A program made the position numbers and the translations under genes. Below, piece after piece: positions 59,001 to 63,147 of a stretch of DNA of 64,000 nucleotides. Every line of letters starts with the position of its first letter. The stretch's first letter is position 1. The notes beneath the pieces were generated by a model. That model ran no database searches and was not told the origin of the DNA. It saw only the letters and a program-made list of their open reading frames with translations. Origin of the DNA: Dolomedes plantarius (lineage: Eukaryota > Arthropoda > Arachnida > Araneae > Dolomedidae). The stretch is from assembly GCA_907164885.2 (NCBI GenBank), contig OU015498.1, forward strand, positions 130,116,651-130,180,650, written 5' to 3'.

Positions 59001-61688
59001 AAAAGACTGTGAGATACAGTCAGAAGACGTGGTGGTTTCGAGAGAGAGGCATGTAACTTTTAGGCCAGTGGCTGCACTATTTCTGCTCTCTGAAAGGCTC
59101 GAGTTCGCCGCTGATAAATCGCTGACACACTGTCCTACTGTACGTAACTGCTGAAATGTCAAGCTGATCTACTGTACCTTTTAAATTTAATTTCTTTTTT
59201 TATTGTTATTGAAATCGTTGTTTTCTTGTTAAGAATCTGCCTGTTTAATTTGACAACTCGACTTATTTTTATCTTGCCATGCATTTAATTCAAACACCTC
59301 AGTTGAAATATTGGTACCATACCATACTGCATACACACAATATTTACAAGACAAATGTGTATCAATATTTGATTTAGTAAAATCCTTCAATCATTTCCTA
59401 TGATAAGCATTCTAAAAATGCCTTAATTAATTTTGTCTTCAGTTTGAATACATTATTGAAGACACTGGGGTGTTCATGAATAAATATTGATTACTTCTAT
59501 GAAGCAATATAAGGTTTTGAGTTTCCAAAAGAGAAAAAAAAATCTATAGATCACTGCCAGATTTGCTTTTCTTAAAAATAGTATTTTGGGATTTAAAAAA
59601 ATTAATAAATATTTTAAGAAATCAATGAGTTCTTTCATTGGGCCAAATAAATGAAAATTTATTGTTCAGAGATACAGTCAAAATGAAGTTAAAATGTTAA
59701 CAAAAGGATGATAAATAAATAAAAGTTTCTCATGGATTATGTTGATAGTTTATGCTTTTATTAATAATTTATAACATATTCAAACAGAACTGAATTTAAC
59801 ATTTCAGAATAATAAATAGCAATACATTGTAAACCCCCCCCCCCCTCTACAAACACACTTTTTTCTTTTTGACTTCTCTAAAAATGGCACTCAAAAGTTT
59901 CAATATACTAGAAGAATTTGTAAGACTGTATATGAATGCCAGTATGTTTTCATATGATGTTGCCAGTATGAGTCACTATAAGATGTGCCAGTGTGAGATG
60001 AATTTTGAAAGCACAAAGTTATAAAACCGTTTACTCCAACACATGACTGCTACACATGACATAAATATCTCTAAAGACTTGAAAGACACAGCCTTTAAAA
60101 TAATTTTAATTCGTTTCCTAAAACTACAAATACAAATGTCAAAAATATGTACATCAATTAATATGAAAGAAATAACTTACACTGATAAAATTCTAACTCT
60201 GTACACATAGTTTGGAGTTCCAATATCACATTTAAGTCCACTAAATTCTAAAATGTTTCGACGCATGTTAGCTTTCTGCAAGAAAAATCATGCAGTTACA
60301 AAACAATACAGTCTCAAGAATAACTTTAATGTAGTTTTCAGGTATAATTCTATTGAAGTTTACCTTGAATTTATTTAATTGTTATTATGGAAAAGAACAT
60401 ATGTATTACCAATTTAGATTATGTTTATATGTATTACTAATTTAGAGAATGTAGTCACAAGTTTTATTTATAAAATAACTAAAAAACCACAATAAGCAAT
60501 CAAATTTCTAATGTTACAAAATATAAAGCAATCAAAACATTTATAATTAGGAATTATATCCACATGGGCTCTCAAAAATTTTTAAAAATACCACTATTAA
60601 CCAAAAGCAATAGTATTATTTTATAACCAAACACAATATCATTAATTTATCATCTAGTTCAATTAAAGGGAAAATTTACCTCGTCAACATTTAAAAACAG
60701 AAGTCGGTGCATGAGTTCAATAAAAGCATCTGAAGCTGCTTCAATATTGCCTATGACTAGGGGGAAAAAATTATTTACAACTATTTATATACCCAGACAA
60801 TACAAAAAAGAATGCTTCAAAATGAGTAAGTTTCATTTTGTTTAAAATATTGATATAATAAACATGAAAATGACAATTAGATGTCTAGTATAAATTAGAT
60901 ATAAAGTGGAATCTCGATCGATCATTTTCCAAATCATCCTGTACGTGTCGTTTATTTCACCCAGTCCTGATGTTCATATTGCTTTGTTATGTTCTTGCAT
61001 CTGTTGTTTTCCCGCATTTATCGTTCAGCTCAGTCGGTCCCTTGAAAAATGATAGATCGAGATTCCACTGTATTTATATATATTGGAAGCTTACATATAC
61101 TTGAATAGAGCATTAGTAGTTCTATGCCACATGATAATTAATGTAAAATGATTTTGTGTTCTCATGCTTTTTACTCTCATTTAAATTCACACTAAGATCT
61201 TTAAACAAACAGAAAATTCTTAACTTTGATATATAGTCTACTGATGATAACACTGACATAAATTCAAGGGTCAAGCAGCTGTATAAATTTTAAAGCATTT
61301 AATCTAATGAGAAACATCAATATAAAAAACTGCAAAAGTTAATATTGAAAATATTCATTTATAAGAGCTCTAAAATTGGTGACTCTAAGGAACAGTAGGA
61401 TTAAAAAAGTAATAAAATTCAAAATTTCTCATTGGCCCATTGTTCAATTATACATAAAGGCCATTACAACATGCTATAAAAGGACTTCCATGCTGCTTTA
61501 ACTGCAGAAAGATTTAAGTTTTTTTAAAATTGAGACAAAAAGAAATAAATATGTGAAAGTGCTAATAGAAAAATACATTTTACATCATATAAATTAAATA
61601 ATAATACCTGCTCTTATATATTTCAGTTTTACACCATTTCCTTCAACAAAAAATCCAGGTTTTTTCCATGGTGCTGTTAAATCTACCT
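19010..61688 (-). CDS. DEK-like chromatin protein with two DEK-type SAP modules (18 exons, 5' end missing)
   Basis: DEK proteins bind DNA and chromatin in the nucleus and affect splicing, transcription and topology. I joined 18 minus-strand exons, each bounded by AG and GT; every junction agrees in phase and about 557 codons stay open to TAA at 19010-19012. Module 1 (residues about 16-128, exons 1-4) and module 2 (about 186-299, exons 7-10) both show the DEK pattern: GVKL, then an LL/IL helix, then LEFSG, then a SAP-like LK...VL...FL segment. A linker rich in Ser, Lys, Glu and Pro runs to about 470, an acidic patch (GSDDEDDQ) follows, and DEK_C (about 490-538) has [13 protein letters not shown] and [10 protein letters not shown]. 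Vertebrate DEK has one SAP module and 375 residues in human. No start codon or upstream exon was found. Introns hold many transposons, several in sense orientation. Confidence 0.85.
19163..19231 (-). CDS. DEK-like gene, visible exon 17 (DEK_C second half)
   Basis: 69 nt, phase 0 both sides, acceptor TTTCAG, donor GTAAGT, encoding [19 protein letters not shown] and NVRL. The V-E-YP-YDL-RK-FIK pattern is the core of DEK_C. Confidence 0.93.
19272..19984 (-). mobile_element. Non-autonomous Helitron-like element, copy A
   Basis: On the minus strand it starts TCTATATATATTAAAC after an A and ends in CTAA before a T, the A|T insertion rule of Helitrons. About eight bases before CTAA is a short hairpin (CCGTAGC, AA, GCACGG). 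A copy of nearly equal length sits in the other orientation at 43981-44694. It has no coding capacity. It lies in the intron between exons 17 and 16. Confidence 0.7.
20250..21099. mobile_element. pogo/Tigger-like remnant, TA-flanked
   Basis: Ends are imperfect inverted repeats (CAGGTAACCCTCCTATAACA; right end, reversed, CAGGTACCCCTCCTACAGTG) flanked by TA at 20248-20249 and 21100-21101. GTGTTA-rich subterminal repeats occur at both ends. A minus-strand stretch near 20560-20640 reads a short acidic segment with [10 protein letters not shown], perhaps a transposase tail. Confidence 0.55.
21535..21665 (-). repeat. Partial tandem duplication of the exon 16 end (pseudo-exon)
   Basis: Bases 21535-21665 repeat 21714-21845 at an offset of 179. 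They include the last 17 codons of exon 16 and its donor GTTTGTG at 21601-21607. The duplicated codons remain open ([16 protein letters not shown]), but the exon start is lost and no phase-compatible acceptor is visible. Confidence 0.8.
21787..21870 (-). CDS. DEK-like gene, visible exon 16 (DEK_C first half)
   Basis: 84 nt, phase 0 both sides, encoding [20 protein letters not shown] and TMKHVIRK, the first helices of DEK_C. The 3' part of this exon and the following intron bases are duplicated at 21535-21665. Confidence 0.92.
21954..22039 (-). CDS. DEK-like gene, visible exon 15 (acidic patch)
   Basis: 86 nt, phase 1 to phase 0, encoding [20 protein letters not shown] and a short tail. Acceptor TTTCAG, donor GTGAGA. 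In DEK a similar SDDEPL stretch stands directly before DEK_C. Confidence 0.88.
22040..23044. other. Intron sequence without recognised features
   Basis: AT-rich, with short homopolymers; nothing recognised between exon 15 and the left target duplication of the hAT element. Confidence 0.6.
23053..25920 (-). mobile_element. hAT transposon, full length, 8-bp target duplication
   Basis: Both ends are defined: ATCTAACA at 23045-23052 and again at 25921-25928. The inverted repeats are CAGGAGTTTCCAACT on the left and, reversed, CAGGGGTTTCTAACT on the right. The 2868-bp element carries one minus-strand transposase gene, in the same direction as the host gene. About 360 bases upstream of the start codon are noncoding. 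Host intron between exons 15 and 14. Confidence 0.95.
23453..25281 (-). pseudogene. hAT transposase of the GTF2IRD2/ZBED5-like group, broken
   Basis: ATG at 25279-25281 opens a BED-like zinc finger ([19 protein letters not shown], then HYSIH). A frameshift near 25020 and stops near 24700 follow. The catalytic core shows FNESTDQ (first acidic region) and [19 protein letters not shown], then IHCIIHR. The C-terminal dimerisation region near 23500-23640 reads [15 protein letters not shown] and [16 protein letters not shown]. This order and the DGTPAMVG motif match the hAT lineage that also gave rise to vertebrate GTF2IRD2 and ZBED5. Frameshifts and stops make it inactive. Confidence 0.88.
26119..29105 (-). 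mobile_element. hAT-type transposon with 5-bp target duplication
   Basis: Perfect 16-bp inverted repeats (CAGGGGTCTGTCTAGG) at 26119-26134 and 29090-29105 are flanked by CATAC at 26114-26118 and 29106-29110. The usual hAT duplication is 8 bp; 5-bp duplications are known for the hAT5 group. TTTTGTGAA-type repeats lie near both ends (about 26152-26185 and 28993-29062). Length 2987 bp, one transposase gene in the host gene's direction. Confidence 0.92.
26236..28694 (-). pseudogene. hAT transposase, ZNF862-like, nearly intact
   Basis: ATG at 28692-28694 begins a short basic region. A frameshift near 28590 precedes an acidic stretch, and another near 28310 precedes a TTF-type zinc finger ([28 protein letters not shown]). 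A third near 28045 leads into 618 uninterrupted codons. These have [15 protein letters not shown] and [15 protein letters not shown] for the first two acidic positions and [14 protein letters not shown], the C-terminal dimerisation motif holding the presumed third. The order matches the family of vertebrate ZNF862. Only three single frameshifts separate it from an open gene, which suggests a young insertion. Confidence 0.9.
29210..29423 (-). CDS. DEK-like gene, visible exon 14 (Ser/Lys/Glu-rich linker)
   Basis: The longest exon, 214 nt, phase 0 to phase 1. It has repeated short motifs of the type SSK and SKxV ([19 protein letters not shown]), suggesting a disordered, possibly phosphorylated region. 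Acceptor TTTCTAG, donor GTAAGA. It lies between the hAT element ending at 29105 and a MITE starting at 29525. Confidence 0.82.
29480..29517. repeat. (TA)n microsatellite
   Basis: Alternating TA directly left of the MITE at 29525, whose TA target site may lie within it. Confidence 0.9.
29525..29712. mobile_element. 188-bp MITE with long inverted repeats, TA-flanked
   Basis: Left end CAGTTGGCTCTCTGTTTAA is matched perfectly by the inverted right end, and both are bordered by TA. Internal repeats (CGATCTCTATTTAA) occur twice. TIR style and TA site fit a pogo/Tigger-derived MITE; it has no coding capacity. Confidence 0.85.
30020..30268. mobile_element. 249-bp MITE with about 45-bp inverted repeats
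   Basis: The two ends share an inverted block of over 40 bases with few mismatches; the core is TTTCAACAACGTCATATCTC. The element is a large fold-back with no coding capacity. Superfamily not assigned because the target duplication is unclear. Confidence 0.75.
30269..30429. other. Short intron spacer
   Basis: AT-rich sequence between the MITE and the second gypsy element; nothing recognised. Confidence 0.5.
30430..34530 (-). mobile_element. Second Ty3/gypsy retrotransposon, heavily mutated
   Basis: Gag, protease, RT, RNase H and integrase remnants are read in order on the minus strand from about 34500 to 30489. It lies in the intron between exons 13 and 14 in the direction of the host gene. 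A palindrome near 30445-30480 (AGAAGTGGC, then GCCACTTCT) marks the 3' end of the element. I found no second copy of an LTR, so outer borders are approximate. Confidence 0.8.
30489..34480 (-). pseudogene. Gypsy gag-pol remnant
   Basis: On the minus strand: gag with [13 protein letters not shown] near 34400; two CX2CX4HX4C zinc knuckles at about 33770-33810 and 33691-33733; protease [14 protein letters not shown] near 33490; RT with [13 protein letters not shown] near 32940 and the catalytic YFDD near 32630; RNase H tail and integrase zinc region ([19 protein letters not shown]; the second His of HHCC is replaced) at 31424-32005; and integrase core with [24 protein letters not shown] (third acidic residue) at 30489-31253. 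Many stops and frameshifts show long inactivity. The overall design resembles K02A2.6-like gypsy elements. Confidence 0.82.
34531..35107. other. Intron sequence, nothing recognised
   Basis: AT-rich DNA between the gypsy 5' end and exon 13. An LTR could be hidden here, but no repeat partner was found. Confidence 0.5.
35108..35175 (-). CDS. DEK-like gene, visible exon 13 (charged linker)
   Basis: 68 nt, phase 1 to phase 0, encoding [19 protein letters not shown]. Acceptor TTTATAG, donor GTATGT. Lys/Glu-rich, no fold expected. Confidence 0.75.
35423..35460. repeat. (GA)n microsatellite
   Basis: About 38 bases of alternating GA with one interruption, in the intron upstream of exon 13. Confidence 0.95.
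35775..35862 (-). CDS. DEK-like gene, visible exon 12 (linker)
   Basis: 88 nt, phase 0 to phase 1, encoding [18 protein letters not shown] and a short tail. Acceptor TCCTACAG, donor GTGAGC. No domain. Confidence 0.75.
35863..37421. other. Intron sequence, nothing recognised
   Basis: AT-rich with homopolymers. A loose inverted similarity exists between about 36825-36850 and 36950-36975 (AATTCATTTGTCTT and its complement), perhaps an old MITE. Confidence 0.5.
37499..38839 (-). pseudogene. Tc1-like transposase (DD34E), interrupted
   Basis: ATG at 38837-38839 starts [19 protein letters not shown], a typical Tc1 N terminus. The helix-turn-helix is cut by the hAT MITE. The middle reads [19 protein letters not shown]. 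After a frameshift near 37770, DDNASCH carries the second Asp and [14 protein letters not shown] the Glu. I count 34 residues between them, the classical spacing, unlike the copy at 10666. The reading ends VIASR and a stop. Several frameshifts and the insertion make it inactive. Confidence 0.9.
38388..38714. mobile_element. 327-bp hAT MITE with 8-bp target duplication
   Basis: The inverted repeats CAGTGGTCCCCAACC and (reversed) CAGTGCTCCCCAACC are flanked by ATATAGGC at 38380-38387 and 38715-38722. A C run of about 19 bases lies at 38628-38646. There is no coding capacity; it depends on a hAT transposase supplied from elsewhere. Confidence 0.95.
39451..39557 (-). CDS. DEK-like gene, visible exon 11 (basic linker)
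   Basis: 107 nt, phase 1 to phase 0, encoding a Ser/Thr/Pro/Lys-rich linker including [17 protein letters not shown]. Acceptor AATTTAG, donor GTATTG. Basic stretches like this follow the SAP core in DEK proteins. Confidence 0.78.
39558..41048. other. Intron sequence, nothing firmly recognised
   Basis: AT-rich. A short phrase near 40356-40400 (GAAACGTTGGAGGT) recalls 3' regions of Penelope-like or CR1-like retroelements, but it is too short to assign. Confidence 0.45.
41049..41957 (+). mobile_element. Possible Helitron-like element with internal duplication
   Basis: It starts TCTATATATATT after an A and ends CTAG before a T, as in Helitrons, but the terminal hairpin (GGTCACATGGGCCACC) is weak. 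Two imperfect copies of a 150-base block lie at about 41050-41205 and 41402-41560. Confidence 0.4.
42462..42528. repeat. (TA)n(TG)n compound microsatellite
   Basis: A TA run passes into about 24 bases of TG. Both overlapping open frames are low-complexity artefacts. Confidence 0.95.
42707..42955. mobile_element. 249-bp MITE with 32-bp inverted repeats
   Basis: Bases 42707-42738 and 42924-42955 are inverted copies with one mismatch (start TGAGGCGGTGAAAGGCAAAG). A fragment of the left arm is repeated just inside it (TAAGTCAAGTGGTGCAAGTC). The ends do not match the Tc1, hAT or Tigger types seen elsewhere here, and flanking duplication is unclear. Confidence 0.85.
43981..44694 (+). mobile_element. 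Non-autonomous Helitron-like element, copy B
   Basis: This is the reverse-oriented partner of 19272-19984, nearly the same length (714 versus 713). It ends with the same hairpin and CTAA before T. The 5' TC is not conserved. Shared segments such as CAAAATAATGTAGAAGAAAA and GCAAACTTTAAAGAATG run through both. It lies in the intron between exons 11 and 10. Confidence 0.7.
44984..45114 (-). CDS. DEK-like gene, visible exon 10 (module 2, SAP core)
   Basis: 131 nt encoding [15 protein letters not shown], then [13 protein letters not shown]. This matches the SAP helix pair of DEK, which ends in FL-P. Acceptor TTTGTAG, donor GTAAGA, phase 2 to phase 1. Confidence 0.88.
45386..46073. mobile_element. 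mariner-like remnant, TA-flanked
   Basis: The ends are inverted copies (AGGGTGGCCCAAATGAAAGT; right end, reversed, with one mismatch AGCGTGGCCCAAATGAAAGT) and TA borders both. A plus-strand stretch near 45990 reads [10 protein letters not shown], reminiscent of the WE-L-HPPYSPD box of mariner transposases. A hAT-like MITE lies inside. Superfamily is a moderate inference. Confidence 0.6.
45523..45683. mobile_element. hAT-like MITE, copy 1
   Basis: Nearly the same sequence as 51610-51767, including the shared core GCAATTTCTATTTCTTTGG. Ends read CAAGTGGCACACC and GGTGCACCACTG. The flanks are a degenerate repeat (GTATGCT, GTGTGCT). It is nested in the mariner-like remnant. Confidence 0.8.
46431..47492. 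repeat. Imperfect direct duplication, about 340-380 bp each
   Basis: 46431-46809 and 47158-47492 share long segments (for example AGCATTGAGCAAGATTTGTG and CACTGTATAAAAGGAAAACT). The spacer 46810-47157 begins TTAGCCCTCTGATTAA and ends CATTAAGGGGTTAA, a weak inverted pair that could mark an inserted element. No coding capacity seen. Confidence 0.85.
47753..47847 (-). CDS. DEK-like gene, visible exon 9 (module 2)
   Basis: 95 nt, phase 0 to phase 2, acceptor TTTTCAG, donor GTAAGT. It encodes [15 protein letters not shown], nearly the invariant FSGFPFE signature of DEK proteins, the strongest single piece of evidence for the family. Confidence 0.92.
48102..48598. mobile_element. 497-bp Tigger-like MITE, TA-flanked
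   Basis: Left end CACCTAAACCTCGCTATA, right end reversed CACCCATACCTCGCTTTAT, both bordered by TA (48100-48101, 48599-48600). Terminal phrases CGCTATAACAG and CGTTATAAAGC occur inside. It sits 60 bp from exon 8. Confidence 0.75.
48658..48734 (-). CDS. DEK-like gene, visible exon 8 (module 2)
   Basis: 77 nt, phase 1 to phase 0, acceptor AATATAG, donor GTAAGT. It encodes [20 protein letters not shown] and a short tail, the pseudo-SAP-like helix region. Same length and phases as exon 2. Confidence 0.8.
48842..48916 (-). CDS. DEK-like gene, visible exon 7 (module 2)
   Basis: 75 nt, phase 1 to phase 1, acceptor TTTTTAG, donor GTAAGT. It encodes a segment ending [12 protein letters not shown], matching the G-KL--I start of the DEK module and exon 1 of this gene. 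Confidence 0.8.
48917..50217. other. Intron sequence, nothing recognised
   Basis: AT-rich DNA left of the piggyBac relic. A short TA/TG-rich tract lies near 49150-49240. Confidence 0.5.
50640..51068 (+). pseudogene. piggyBac transposase, N-terminal part
   Basis: The frame opens at about 50640 and reads [20 protein letters not shown], then after two stops [20 protein letters not shown] and [12 protein letters not shown]. These are the [17 protein letters not shown] and R-DKFAP-R blocks of piggyBac transposases. At least three stops are present, and similarity ends near 51068. Confidence 0.85.
51163..51541 (+). repeat. Possible solo LTR inside the piggyBac relic
   Basis: It starts TGTCACTG and ends GCGTGACA, short inverted ends of the TG...CA type, with TATAAATA near 51290 and AATAAA near 51448 in promoter and polyadenylation positions. 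It separates the two transposase pieces. No clear target duplication, so tentative. Confidence 0.4.
51585..51897 (+). pseudogene. piggyBac transposase C-terminal Cys-rich domain, split by a MITE
   Basis: If the MITE at 51610-51767 and one target copy are ignored, the flanks read continuously through a Cys pair (RCYACG) and then [19 protein letters not shown] followed by AECF, a cross-brace zinc domain like that ending piggyBac transposases. One in-frame TGA lies between the two Cys groups. Confidence 0.75.
51610..51767. mobile_element. 158-bp hAT-like MITE, copy 2
   Basis: Ends CAGTGGCGCACC and (reversed) CATTGGTGCACC are flanked by ACGCTGTT and ACACTGTT (51602-51609, 51768-51775), an 8-bp duplication with one mismatch. 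Same family as 45523-45683. Confidence 0.88.
52275..52420. repeat. Tandem duplication, about 73 bp x 2
   Basis: Units at about 52275-52346 and 52350-52420 share CTTAGT-AGTATC-AAAGCCAGATT and a GTGCAGAAA end. No function seen. Confidence 0.8.
52421..53324. other. Intron sequence, nothing recognised
   Basis: AT-rich spacer between the tandem duplication and the LINE tail at 53325. Confidence 0.5.
53325..53820 (+). pseudogene. LINE C-terminal tail fragment
   Basis: The plus strand reads [20 protein letters not shown] and [20 protein letters not shown]. After a frameshift near 53630 comes LEHILFYC, the H-x4-C half of the zinc motif found after RNase H in arthropod LINEs. Only this tail survives. 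Confidence 0.6.
54443..54828. repeat. Tandem duplication, 213 and 173 bp
   Basis: Units start TCTGCAAAGGAAAGCTG at 54443 and 54656. The second lacks about 40 bases. They lie beside the LINE relic and may be part of its 3' region. Confidence 0.8.
54876..55330 (-). pseudogene. LINE RNase H end and C-terminal tail
   Basis: The minus strand reads [10 protein letters not shown] (end of RNase H), a stop, then [20 protein letters not shown] and [17 protein letters not shown], a C-x2-C...H-x3-C zinc motif. It resembles the GHDYLQPHLYRI tail of the LINE at 7430-9075 but is clearly a different copy. Confidence 0.75.
55522..55751. mobile_element. 230-bp hAT MITE with 8-bp target duplication
   Basis: Ends CAGTGGTTTTTAAACT and (reversed) CAGTGGTTCTGAATTT are flanked by ATTTAACT and ATTTAAAT (one mismatch). 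It ends 73 bp from exon 6. Confidence 0.8.
55825..55885 (-). CDS. DEK-like gene, visible exon 6 (acidic linker)
   Basis: 61 nt, phase 0 to phase 1, encoding [20 protein letters not shown]. The donor GTAAGA is strong; the acceptor is T-rich and ends AAAG. The acidic composition fits a flexible linker. Confidence 0.75.
56040..56090. repeat. (TA)n microsatellite
   Basis: About 50 bases of alternating TA in the intron between exons 6 and 5. Confidence 0.95.
56723..56796 (-). CDS. DEK-like gene, visible exon 5 (inter-module linker)
   Basis: 74 nt, acceptor ATTTCAG, donor GTAGTA, encoding [18 protein letters not shown] and a short tail. No domain. It links the two DEK modules. Confidence 0.75.
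56797..58365. other. Intron sequence with a short direct repeat
   Basis: No element recognised. At 57789-57861 a 29-base phrase (TCTATCTATACTTGATAATT...) is repeated once with one change, separated by a C run. Confidence 0.55.
58366..58499 (-). CDS. DEK-like gene, visible exon 4 (module 1, SAP core)
   Basis: 134 nt encoding [19 protein letters not shown], then a helix ending ITDG-like and IMDFLAVP, the SAP pattern. The acceptor is TGCTTCTAG. The donor is GTGTTG, a weak GT site, but it is the one that keeps phase with exon 5. It is the counterpart of exon 10. Confidence 0.8.
58600..59160. other. GC-richer island in the intron between exons 4 and 3
   Basis: This block stands out from its AT-rich surroundings and contains a 60-codon open frame at 58972-59154 whose product I do not recognise. 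It may be a solo LTR or an old promoter-like insertion. I saw no inverted or direct terminal repeats. Confidence 0.4.
60181..60275 (-). CDS. DEK-like gene, visible exon 3 (module 1)
   Basis: 95 nt, phase 0 to phase 2, acceptor TTGCAG and donor GTAAGT. It encodes [10 protein letters not shown], the FSG signature of DEK. It has the same length and phases as exon 9 ([15 protein letters not shown]). Confidence 0.85.
60680..60756 (-). CDS. DEK-like gene, visible exon 2 (module 1)
   Basis: 77 nt, phase 1 start and phase 0 end, encoding [16 protein letters not shown], a helix that matches the H-LL segment before the SAP core of DEK. It has the same length and phases as exon 8. Confidence 0.8.
60904..61070. 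mobile_element. 167-bp Tigger-like MITE, TA-flanked
   Basis: Left AAGTGGAATCTCGATCGATC and right, reversed, CAGTGGAATCTCGATCTATC; both bordered by TA. Short, noncoding, between exons 2 and 1. Confidence 0.85.
61608..61688 (-). CDS. DEK-like gene, visible exon 1 (module 1)
   Basis: Encodes a start-of-module segment ending [11 protein letters not shown]. The acceptor is TTATTTAG and the donor GTATTA. It starts with two bases of a split codon and ends in phase 1. An AG two bases further in would be an alternative acceptor. It is the counterpart of exon 7 (GVKLRNFSN). Confidence 0.75.
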
Positions 61689-63147
61689 CTAAATAAGAAT
61701 AATAAAACAATTAACCATGCATCAATAACATTTTGATAGCAATAAAAAACACAATTTTAAAAAAAATTTACATCACTCGAAGATTATACATTTTTGTTAC
61801 ACTAATGATAGAACTTTCAGTTAACTTGCTTCTTTGACAAACTGACAATTGTCCACATTTATCCCCACTCTCTGGCAATTGAAAATTTCAGAAATTTTGC
61901 TTTGAATTACTTTTGACACCCAAAAAAAATTTCAGTCATTACTTTTTCAGAAATTTTAGTCACAATACCTTTAGCAGATTGTAAAAATTAAAAATAAACC
62001 CATACAAACATGCCACAGAAACACAAAACATTCTTAAAAAGTTCTTTTGTGCTGTTTTGAAAAAATAACAATTTTTCTGCTCTTTCTAAAAGTTTGTCAG
62101 CAGAATTTCACAGTAGATCTATAAACTTAGATTCATTCACAAGTTTAAATTTTTTCATAAACACTTAACATTTAGGTAGTGGAAAAGACCCAAACAATGG
62201 ATGTCGAGACACAAAATTTAAACTTTTTAAGGAAATTTAGCAAATCATTTTAAAATTGTAAAAGTTTTCAGCAAGTGTAAGAATTTATAATGGGGAAATT
62301 CTCCTAGCCACGCAATTAAGCCTGAGATTGTATCATTGACACATACTGAGATAATAAAAATGGCAAAACGCTTGTAAGAGAACTTAATTTCTTATAATAT
62401 TTTTTATCTTTATATACATCCATCTCAGTAAAAGAGAGATAACTGTATATTCTTAATTTATTATATGAATGAATAAGTTACACCAGTCTACGAATCAAAC
62501 TAAAAATCTTTAGTAAACAGAGCAAGTATTTAAAATAGAAAACCGAGACTGGTTATGCAAATTTTAACCAGAATATGAAAGCTTTATTTTCTCTACTTAA
62601 TTTCTTCAAAAAAGTAAAACAGTGAACCATATCATACATCAAGCATCATTATCTAGTAAAGAAATTAAATGATAATAAAAATAATAATAATATTCTATGA
62701 TGTACATAATAGGATAAAAAGCAAAATTTTAACTTGAAACACAATTACTAAATGGCAGTACCATGATTATCAGATTCTGGAGAAATGAAATATACTACAA
62801 TATGCTTTAAAATATTCTTTCCTTTTAATGAATAAAGTAATATACAAAAATCATTATGGTTTATGTGTTTACATAGCATCATTTCATCACAAATAACTAT
62901 TTTGTTCTGGTTCTAAATAGAGGTTTCAATGCAACACATTTTAATCTCAGCCATGTATATTATGGCAACTTATTTATCTAATCTTTTATTTATTTATCAT
63001 TACCTAAATGTATCAGTTTCTCCAAAATCTAAACTGCCTTTTCCTAACCATTATAAATTCATAAAAGATTTCATACATGGAAATATTTTTTTAGACAATA
63101 TAAATAAACTCAGCTGAATAAAACAATTATCGTGCTTTATAACCAAA
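61689..63147. other. Sequence upstream of visible exon 1, no exon found
   Basis: The gene must continue on this side because exon 1 starts in mid-codon. No phase-1 exon with a good donor was recognised, so the remaining exons are probably to the right of the window. Confidence 0.5.
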
